Shown here in pieces: positions 55,212-64,000 of a DNA stretch of 64,000 nucleotides (the stretch's first letter is position 1; the number at the start of each line of letters is the position of its first letter). The translations under genes and the position numbers were made by a program. Under the pieces are notes generated by a model that was given only the letters and a program-made list of their open reading frames with translations, was not told the origin of the DNA and did not search any database. Source of the DNA: Bagarius yarrelli. Lineage: Eukaryota; Chordata; Actinopteri; Siluriformes; Sisoridae. The DNA lies in the NCBI GenBank assembly GCA_005784505.1, contig VCAZ01000045.1, positions 853,501-917,500 of the forward strand, written 5' to 3'.

Positions 55212-55925
55212 TACAGTGGCGATCAAAATTCAAGAACGTTTTACAAACATTTTCTATAATTTTATTGCTTAAAATGTAACCGCTGTTCTATTAGTATGTT
55301 CTCACCAAGGCACTGCAACGGTTTGTTGAAAAAACACACTGATGTTTTGAGGGTTACATTTGTCAGCACTGAGTAGGACGTAGCGAGGCACTAATTGACT
55401 TGAAAGCACATCTGCAGCCACATCGAAGTGCAAGTTTTCCCACACTGCTCTGGTCTATTTTTGGTGGCACTCTTCTTCCAGTTTGTCTTAGAGCTTATTA
55501 ACTATAGTGGGTTTCGAAGCCACAGAATTTTCAAGTAGGTTTAAATCAAGGCACTGGCTGTTCATTGCATTATTTTGTTGTTCTTGGGTTAAAGAAACTG
55601 CTTTACCTGTTTTTTTAGTGTTAAATGTGTAGAGGAAATGGAGCGTAACCCTGACTTGTGGCTGTAAGAGGTTCAACTCCTGTTGCAGAAAATATCACCC
55701 CTCCACAAGCCAACCTTTCACTGTCCAAGCTTGCTCTTATCAGAAAAGTGGACATTGGGCCAATTTTCCTTGGTCAACCACATGCTACTGAGCAAAGATT
55801 AGCCTAGCCTTTTAATTCTTTCCACTGATGATGGGGTTGTTTATTGCAAAGTGAGGCTTTCAGTCCGAATTCCGAATAGCGAGAAAGATCGTCGACATTA
55901 TACAAGGGAAGCTGCATTTTTTTTT
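55212..55925 (-). mobile_element. Tc1-like transposon remnant (family T2)
   Basis: Starts TACAGTGGCGATCAAAATTC, a typical terminal repeat. On the minus strand, 55488-55676 translates to SQCLDLNLLENS, the decayed DLNPIEN block of DD34E transposases with the final Glu retained. The first Asp region and the far terminal repeat are not clear. Located in cers5 intron 1. Confidence 0.65.
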
Positions 55926-56225
55926 TTCAGGTTAGTGTAGTGAAATTCTTGATAAAAATGTATTTTGGTGAAATGTTAGTGAGCTGTTGATTCAAAAGAC
56001 AGTGCTGTGGGGTTGAATTCTGCTTTGTTAAATACCCGGCCCAATCTAAACGTTAAAATATATATATTTCAAAAAGAAAGAACATATCAGTATATATTCA
56101 GTATAAATCAATATCTCAATATTTTTTTTTATATTTACATATTATAAATGTGGGACACGATTTCATTAAGTTCAGCATTTTAATTGGAAATAAGAAGTTC
56201 AAGCTTGAGACAGTTGCCTGTCTTG

Positions 56226-56788
56226 TATACACCCATCAGTTATAACATTATGGCCACTGACAGGTAAAGTGAATAACACATGGCAACAGGATGTACTATG
56301 AGAAGAAAGCAAGCCAGCAGAGGCAGTGTAATTCTTTGGGCAAAGTTCTGCTGGGAAACCTTGGGTCCAGCCATCCATGTGGAACTTACTTGGACACTCG
56401 CCACCTACCTAAGCGGTGTTTTGCAGAGCATGTAGGTCCTCACAGGGAAACTACACTCCCTAATAACTGTGGACTCTTTCTGCAGGATAATACACCCTGC
56501 CGTAAAGCAACAACAGTTGAGGAATGGTTGGAGAAGCACAACAAGAAGTTTGAGGTGTGGACCTGTAATCCCACTTCCCCAAAACTCGATCCAATTTAGC
56601 ATCTGTGTGATGTGCTGCACAGACAAGTTCTTACCATGGACTCCCTGATTTACTGGATTAAAAGACTTAAATCTTGGTGCCACCTTCAGGATTCTAGTTT
56701 AGTCATGTCTCGATGGGTCAGGGCAGCAAAAGGGGGACCAACACAATATTTGGCAGGTGGTCATGGTGATATGCCTGATCGGTGTATG
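56226..56788 (+). mobile_element. Tc1/mariner-like element (family T3), internally deleted
   Basis: Terminal repeats TACACCCATCAGTTATAACA (left) and, reverse complemented, TACACCGATCAGGCATATCA (right) bound the element. The encoded remnant has LFLQDNTPCRKATTVEEWLE (the second catalytic Asp region), a damaged PKLDPI in place of DLNPIE, and the C-terminal RAAKGGPTQY. The N-terminal third, including the DNA-binding domain and first Asp, is missing, and there are stops. Confidence 0.75.
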
Positions 56789-57004
56789 GTATATTAATGC
56801 AAATATCTCAAATAATAAATGTAGATCTACTTTATATGGTTGTAAAATTCAGATACTAACCCTACAAATATGCGTTAAAAGCAAGCAATTAAAAGAAACT
56901 TGACAAAAACAGATTTTGTAAACTATGTGGATTTATTTAAAAACATTATTGAATTTTTTTAAAGCTATTTTAACTATAAGAAAGCTTGAGAAAGTTAAAT
57001 TCCT

Positions 57005-57014
57005 GAGAGAGAGA

Positions 57015-57080
<66 letters not shown>
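57005..57080. repeat. (GA)n(CA)n microsatellite
   Basis: Short GA run, then about 33 CA repeats without interruption. Confidence 0.97.
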
Positions 57081-57084
<4 letters not shown>

Positions 57085-57668
57085 CAGCCTTACACATGAC
57101 CATATTTGTTCTACTTCAATACACCCACTCATCCAGGCACTTATCTCCACACACACACAGACACACACACGCCTCTGTTAGGACTCCAGTTTCCCTCAGT
57201 TTGCTGTAAGGTTTGTATTAAGTTGCTGAAAAAGCGCTTGAGCTGCAGAAGATTCTTTAGAGTAACAGATGACTCGGGTATGGTCATGGATTCGGACTTT
57301 CTTGCTAGGCCATTGTATTTGTCTGATATGTAGAATTTTTGGGTAAGAGGGAAACGGTATAAAGTGTAAAGAAGGTGGAAGCTTTGCGAGCCTTAGACCT
57401 TTGCCTAAGCCCAAATTCGCTGAAAAGTTCATTCAAGCTAATTAGTGCTGTGCGTAGCCCTGGTAGTGTATTTTATTCTAACCCAATTTAGTCACAATTA
57501 CACAAGCATTTTCTAGCCAAGAGAAAATGAGGAAACCACAGTTAACAGAATATATAACTAAAGCTTCCTGTGACTTACTGGCCAGTTTCATTCATTGCTC
57601 ATATCCTGCGTAAATGGAAAATCACTGCCGATCATGAGAGCTGGTGTCTGGTGGGTGTTACATCTTCT

Positions 57669-58290
57669 ACAGTGAGGGAAAAAATATTTGATCCTATGCT
57701 GATTTTATATGCTTCCCAAATGACAAAGAAATAATTAGTATATAATTGTAACGGTAGATTTAGTCCACAGTGAGCGACAGAATAACAACAAAAACGAGTG
57801 AAATAGGTATTTGACCCCTTTGCGAAACAAGACAGTACTTGGTAGCGAAACCCTTGTTGGCAAACACCGAGGTCAGACCTTTCGGGTAGTTGGCCACCAA
57901 TTGTCATTGAGGTTTCAAGGCTGACTCAAACTTTCAGCTCCCTGCACGATTTTCTATAGGATTATAGTCTGGAGACTGGCTGGGCCACTCCAGGACTTTA
58001 ATGTGCTTCTTCTTGTGCCTTGGCGGTGTGTTTCGGGTTATTGTCATGCTGCAATACCCATTTTCATCGTTCTGGCTGAGGTAAGGAGGGTCTTAGGCAG
58101 CATTCATGCTAAAGAGCTTGGTTTTGTTCTCATTAGAGCAATACACTTTTACCCAGGTCTCCTTCTGATAGGCCCATACATGTGCTTTCACACGGCATAG
58201 TGTGTTACCGATTGTTATCTTGGTGACTATGGTCCCGGCTGCCTTAAGCCTCCTGTGTTGTTCTGACCTGATTACTCATGTATTCAGCTA
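57669..58290 (-). mobile_element. Tc1-like transposon remnant (family T4)
   Basis: ACAGTGAGGGAAAAAATATT (terminal repeat), AATAGGTATTTGACCCCTTT, TACTTGGTAGCGAAACCCTT, TCTGGAGACTGGCTGGGCCA, GGTTATTGTCATGCTGCAAT and TAGTGTGTTACCGATTGTTA follow, in order, a salmonid-type Tc1 transposon read from its 3' side. Several internal deletions are present and the 5' half is missing. Confidence 0.8.
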
Positions 58291-58299
58291 TGAGTGGAT

Positions 58300-61200
58300 G
58301 AAATTGCGCTCATGCGTGACCTAAAGTGATGGCTAAGTGTAATTTAATGTAGCTTAAGGGTGAAAATATTATCATTATCAGTTGATTTTTGTGCTTCGAA
58401 ATCAGGTGCACCAGATTTGCCAGAATTATATAAAAAAAAAAATTATTGTGTAATAAATCTTATGATATACATATATATATATTTTTTTGTTATTATTTCA
58501 TAGATACATTTTTTGGAGCCCTCCCAAATAAAGATTTCCCTGACGTTTACTATATGTCTTTTCTATACTTAAAGTCTGATGTTGGCTATTCCATTTATAC
58601 ATTCATGGACCTCAAACAAATTTTATATTAATATAAACCCTAAACGGGTCGCTGCCCGTCATCAAGAAATTGATTCAAAGAAAATGTGAAGGTGTCAGCA
58701 TATAATAAATAGTTCCTTTAATAGCTCAGGTCCTGCTTGAAGTATATTTAAGGTTTTAAATAGCATGCAAATTACTAACCAGAAAAACTAGACTTGTGGC
58801 AGAGGCCCTGAGTTCTGCTTGTTGAGTAATGTTTAATTGTTGTTGAAATGTTAAAATGTGTTGGTAGGTTTAATATTATAATTAAATATCAGAGTAAACA
58901 ACTTTGAATAAAATTGTGGTGTACTTTTTCTTTGGGGTATCGTGAAAGACTATACACACGTGTCTGGGTCTTAGTATCCATTAAAATGTAACATTTTTGC
59001 TTTAATTCTGATATGTTTATTCGAACAATATTTTTTATTAAAAGGTGATTTTAATAGCTGCCGCAAACATTAGTCTTATCATCTGGGAACTTTTTGGATT
59101 ATCTAAGTGAGGATCTCTCGGGCAATATGAGTGAAAATGACGTCGTTTTTATTGCCCCGATAAATTAATGAAATCCGATAACTAGGCCAAAGCTATTAAA
59201 ATATCAGTTTCATCAGTGCATCCTAGGTTTTTTTTATTCTTCTGGGTGTAAACTGCAAAATATACAAACATTAAAATATAAAAACATGAACCTGCTGTTT
59301 ATCTCTATCGGAATCGGCCATGAGAAACGGTTATCGGTATCGGTATTGTGCAACCCTAGTTTGTGTTTTTAATCCAACACACACACACTAGGAATAGACA
59401 TTTGGTTAAATTTTGGGAAATAACTTTTATCTATTTCCAGACAGGAAACATCTTTTTTTTTTGTACCCCAGTAAAACCTTCATTTAGGCCTTCCAGGACT
59501 TTTATTTTGTTCTTTTTAAAATTGGTGCAGGTTAGAATGACTCGGTTATAGATGTCACAATGTTTTTAGGTATTTTGTTGCAGTAAAATGGTAGAGTTAA
59601 GCGCAAATTGCATTTGTTTTACACCTGGCTGAAACTTTGGCCAATGATTTGACACTTGGTATTCAAATGTTTTGAAAGAAGGTCAATTCAATCTTGATGA
59701 CGGTCAAGTTTCAGGTGTTTTAGCCAGCACTCATCTTGCAACACTGACATGGGGGTGGCGTTTAAAGTTACCTACAGATCGTTCCATTTTGTAACAACTG
59801 ACTAACTGCTTTAGTAGTCACAGACTGTAAGCAGGAGACGCTGCCATATTCTGCAGACCTGTAATTTTAAGTAAGCTATGCAGGAAGTTCACTAGTCGAG
59901 TCCACGCATGTTTAACGTTTATTTGAAGCATCTTTAGATGAGATTTATAAAGGATGCAGTTTGCAGTCTCGACATGTTTTATGTTGTGTAACACTAGGAT
60001 GGTAGATGGAATTGTAAGTTATTTTGGCCTTGTGTGAGAATGTATAAGATGATATAAAAAAGTTTCCCTCCAACAGATGTCCTGCCCGTATCTCGAATAT
60101 TTTTGATAAAGATAGCCCTTGTACATACATGCACCCGCTGACACGTTAAATACACCTAGCCTGTATCTGTATTAATTTACAAATCTTTACATAAATATTT
60201 ACAAATCTTTCCCACTGTATTAATTTTTATATGCTGTGCATTTAGTGCTTACTTTATCATACACACTATTACATTTTTGCCATTTGGCAAATGCTTCTAT
60301 CCAAAACTTTTTTTCTCCTGACTAGACATAGTTTGATACCATATTTTGAATCTTACTATTGACAAGAATTTGGCTTTAAGATATACAATTGGTGTCCATT
60401 TACCAATTGATCAATGCTATACTAATTATGTACTTTATGCTGACTATAGACCATGTAGTGGAACTATACTTTTAAGTATACTACTAACTACTAACTGCAT
60501 CTTGAATGAGCTTCTATACGATGTGCACTTACACTATGCCTATTTACATCGTACATAGATGCCTGATGTTTTTACTGATTATTTCATCCAATAAAGTGTG
60601 GAAAAGAACACTTCACTTCAAGTACTTTTGTAAAACTTGCCCATACTCTACTCTGATTCGGCTTTGATTACATCAACGAATTCTGTAACGTGTCTTCACC
60701 TTTGCATAAGCACTGAATTGCAGTCCTGCGCAACAGCACCACACTGGTTAAACCACGCTATTGCAGGTTGTTATATTATGACGTGATTAAAAACAATTCA
60801 ACAACAAAAGTATTTGTGGACATTGCTGACTAATCGTTTCTGCCCTAGTGCAGTGTAGGCAGTATGTACTCTATCATTTATACATTTTGAAATTTTGAAT
60901 AATTTAATTATATATATAAATACTGACTTTTAAAATTGGAAGAATTAACAGGTTTGCATGCACAGTCGACTGAATCACACAGGCGCAAACAGGCGCAATT
61001 TAAGAATGCAATAGACTGCATTTTTTACGCGCAATGCTGCTAAAAAACTTTAGAATAATACAGGGGATTTTTTAAATGTAAAACACATGCTAACTTTAGA
61101 TGTTTGAGATGGATTTTTTAAATGTTAAAAAAATTAAATCGCACCGATGTTTGAGATGTCGTGTTAATTAGAGTATCGTCAGCTGTCAGCAAAGCTGTTA

Positions 61201-62090
61201 AAGATTAATGAGTCTATGAAGTTTTAATTAAATAGGTGCATTATTTGTGTCCCTAAAATGCATTCCTTCTGTTACATTTACTTAAGCTCCCTCTTTGTTT
61301 GGTGAAGAAACATTTTCACTAAAAACCCATTATGAGCGGACTGCTAGCATGACCTCAGGGTTAAAGGTTAAACTGCAGTTTCTTAATCTGGTGCCCTCAC
61401 CCGTCCGTAAATGATGTTTATCCTGGGTGCCAAATCATGAGGTAACAGTCATGAGGTTATGAACTGTGTACGTTATGCAGAAATCTCTTATGGTTTCGTA
61501 TGCATGAGGAAATTCCGTCAACCAGTCTTGAAGTATTTCTCTCTGATCTTTTTACTTATTTTGCAAAGCAGCTTATAAGTAGAAATTTTATCTAGAGCAT
61601 TATATCACTGGAATGGATATCGTTCTAATATTTGTAATACACACATTTCTTATTCTGGCTAGACAGATTATTCAGAAGGGAAAATTGTGTCACTCAATAC
61701 ATGCATGTTCATTGATCCCCAGCTAACTTGTAGTTTTTTTAAAGTTACTTGTAACTTACTTGTCTGTAAAGAGTGTACAGTACGATCCGGTCTTTGTGAA
61801 TTTAGATTCTGCAGTTTGCCGAGGTCACTTGTTTAAATAAAATACAAAGGCACATTAACATAGGCTCTGCTGCAATTGCACCATGTGACCTTTGCATTTG
61901 CTTGTAGGAAAGGTTGGTCTCGTGGTAAAGATGATTGCCTGCTGATCAGACTATGGTTAGTTTAATTCTGAGCACCCCTGAATACGTTTAGAATATAGCA
62001 TGTCCAAAAAAGCATAAACAATTGCTAAAAAATCAAAAATTTCAATTGCAATGTTCATTAAATTCATTGTATTCATCCATATTCATTTTG
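58300..62090. other. cers5 intron 1, mostly unassigned
   Basis: AT-rich DNA with scattered fragments: a reverse SINE tail near 60270 (GCCATTTGGCAAATGC) and a decayed SINE head near 61915 (GGTCTCGTGGTAAAGATG). No exon resembling cers5 exon 2 (the conserved AKPCA start) is visible. Confidence 0.4.
59290..59362. repeat. hAT-type terminal fragment
   Basis: GGAATCGGCCATGAGAAACG then TTATCGGTATCGGTATTGTG and CAACCCTAG match the end of a fish repeat whose terminus reads 'ggttgcacaataccgatacc' in reverse. The other end is not seen. Confidence 0.4.
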
Positions 62091-62094
62091 TCAG

Positions 62095-62715
62095 GATTGC
62101 CTAACCTTAGTGAGTGGTGTGTGTGGGGCTGTCCACAATGACGTTGGCTTTGCATGTGGTGTAAATATCCATGATAGAGTGAGGAGAGACTCTGATGATC
62201 TTCTCAGCTGTTCTTACTATCTGTTTTAGAGTCTTGCGATCAGTGCAGTTTCCCAACCAGGCAGTGATGCAGCTTCTCAGGATGCTCTCGAGGTTCCCAC
62301 TGTAAAAAATATTCAGGTTGCGGTTGAGAGATTTTGGGACATGTTCAGCATAGAATGGTCGTCTGGTGCTCTTTTGAAGTCAACAACTATCTGCATATTT
62401 TTGTCAACATTTATAGACAGGTTATTGGGTCTACACCAGGCTGTTAGCTGTTGCACCTCCTGTCTGTATGCTGACTCCCTGTTCTTGCTGATGATACCCA
62501 CCGTGGTTGTGTCATCGGCAAAGTTAACAAGGTGGTTTGAGCTGTGCATTCCTACACAGAAATGAGTCAGCAGAGTGAACAGCAGTGGACTGAGCACACA
62601 GCTCTGAGGGGCACCAGTGCTCAATGTGGTGGTGCTGGAGATGCTGATTCCAATCCAACAGACCTCCTGGTCGTTGGGAGGAGGGAATGAATGATGTGGG
62701 TAACGCTACCAAGTC
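62095..62715 (-). mobile_element. LINE reverse-transcriptase fragment
   Basis: On the minus strand, 62313-62624 encodes STGAPQSCVLSPLLFTLLTH, then NFADDTTTVG (the catalytic A/D-D box of reverse transcriptase) and LSINVDKNMQIVVDFKR. Continuing to 62095 gives LKQIVRTAEKIIRVS and DIYTTCKANVIVDSPTH after a frame change. This is a jockey/L2/Rex-like non-LTR element, different from the LINE tails at 5-6 kb. 5' truncated and frameshifted. Confidence 0.8.
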
Positions 62716-62719
62716 AGTT

Positions 62720-64000
62720 TTTTTGATTTTGTCAAAAGCCGCCTGTCTGTCACAACAATGTCATGTTAAAATCATAAAATCCTATCAATCACTATTCTTA
62801 TTATTTTAATTGTACATTGTACTAAAGGCTGTCCCTGTTTTGTTTATGTGCAAACAGAGTTTAGTCTAATCCATTCAGTCTAAGCTCCTCAGTTTACTGC
62901 CTTTTCTGCCTCTCTCAGGTGAGCCTCATATCACTGTTGGCCAATATTAAAAAGTCTAAAATGTGAAAAAAAAAAAAATGCAGGAAATTTCACTGATAAA
63001 GTCAGCGGTCTGTGTTATGTAACAACCACTGTGGAATATTGCTAAAATGAATAAACACTAGACAGTGAAATTTTAGTTATTAACCCAAGAGTCTTGCATC
63101 CTTAGTACCTCTCATTTTAAGAGGGTTTTTAGAGAATTGAAAAAGTGTAAAAGTTTGTCTGCTTTTTTCAGCAAGAAGCTTATTTAAAAGGAACATACAG
63201 GTTTACTCACTCGTGGCAATGTTGGATTAAATTCAACCCAAAACACCTGCATGTAAAGGATAATATAATAAATAAGATATAAAACACCTGTTATATGTGA
63301 TAATTTAGTAAATAGGTTGCTAATTTTTCATTGTTAAATATCACTTTTAAAAATTTCAATATTATTAGGGTTATAATAAATAATCAAAAAACATGTAGAG
63401 GCAATATAGCACTACTGTCTGTAGAGTTGTATGAACTCAGGTTAATGTACGCTTATAAATAGCTTGTGTGGTTAATTATTATGTTCTAATACAGTCCTAT
63501 TATACGCATGGCACTGTACCCTCGCTCTCTGGAGTTCTTATTAACACTCACCAAATGATCAGGGGACCGGGATTGTGTTTGTATGTTTTTAGTTGCTCCT
63601 TGAACATTGTTTTAAGTTCACTGAAGCTCTTAAAAATCATTTTGCTATTTTATTTCCAAACAAGGATACACCTTTGACATACAGTTAATGTAACGTTTGC
63701 CATTATAATGAGCTTAACATAGACCCGCTGCAGATTTTAGCATACGACATTCTAAGTAATGTTTTTCCAGATTCTATCCAGTTACTCTAAGCATGTAGCC
63801 TCCGGTTCCTCTTTTTTTCGGCAGACACGAGTGGAGGCCATTGTGGTCTGGTGCTATTTTAGCCCATCCACCTTTCGAAGTGTTGTGAATTATGGTGTGA
63901 GTAGTTGTTATTTGAGTTATTTGAGTCCGGCCATCCCATCTTAACCTTTTCTCTTATCTCAGCTGCTTATTTGTGCTTTTGCTCGTTTATCACATCGCGT
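62720..64000. other. cers5 intron 1, right edge, nothing recognised
   Basis: AT-rich text, a poly-A stretch near 62968, and short open frames without similarity. No splice-bounded exon could be supported up to the window end. Confidence 0.4.

Noticed and set aside
58003..58200. 65-codon plus-strand frame
   Set aside because: It is the antisense reading of the T4 Tc1 remnant.
47000..64000. cers5 exon 2
   Set aside because: No splice-bounded frame starting with the conserved (F)(I/V)AKPCA segment could be seen, so the exon probably lies beyond 64000.

Overview
The window is vertebrate nuclear DNA. It is AT-rich, has large introns with canonical GT-AG splice sites, and is crowded with simple repeats, tRNA-derived SINEs, Tc1-like and hAT-like transposon remnants and LINE fragments. 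Proteins and repeat types together point to a teleost fish. The mix of Tc1 and SINE families suggests an otophysan such as a catfish, but that is inference from remembered repeat types.

Three protein-coding genes are supported, all on the + strand. (1) smarcd1 (BAF60A, a SWI/SNF chromatin-remodelling subunit) is complete: 13 coding exons from 9337 to 23584, 519 codons. (2) gpd1 (cytosolic NAD-dependent glycerol-3-phosphate dehydrogenase) is complete: 8 coding exons from 25893 to 37086, 350 codons. It has a TATA-type promoter, and one intron has a GC donor. (3) A ceramide synthase gene, most likely cers5, begins at 46756. Only coding exon 1 is visible and the gene runs off the right edge, so its first intron is longer than 17 kb. 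The neighbourhood smarcd1-gpd1-cers5 matches the human 12q13 block SMARCD1-GPD1-COX14-CERS5. From memory, human CERS5 lies on the opposite strand to its neighbours, and I found no cox14 between gpd1 and cers5 here.

Layout. 1-9230 is intergenic, with two LINE 3' ends (about 5.0-6.2 kb) and copy 1 of an unnamed dispersed repeat. 9.25-25.1 kb is smarcd1; its introns hold a GC-rich 24-bp minisatellite, a Tc1 3' end, SINEs and a small inverted-repeat element. 25.8-37.2 kb is gpd1; its 6.7-kb first intron holds two nested transposon composites. 37.2-46.6 kb is intergenic and built almost wholly of repeats. 46.7-64 kb is cers5 exon 1 and intron 1, with a roughly 20-bp CpG-containing minisatellite, an hAT-like element with an 8-bp target-site duplication, three Tc1-like remnants and a LINE reverse-transcriptase fragment.

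The three genes do not form a pathway unit. They encode a chromatin remodeler subunit, a glycolysis/lipid linking enzyme and a sphingolipid enzyme. I saw no evidence of an undescribed gene system. The most novel content is repeat biology: two dispersed families carrying paired CCAAT boxes, the nested transposons and the two minisatellites.
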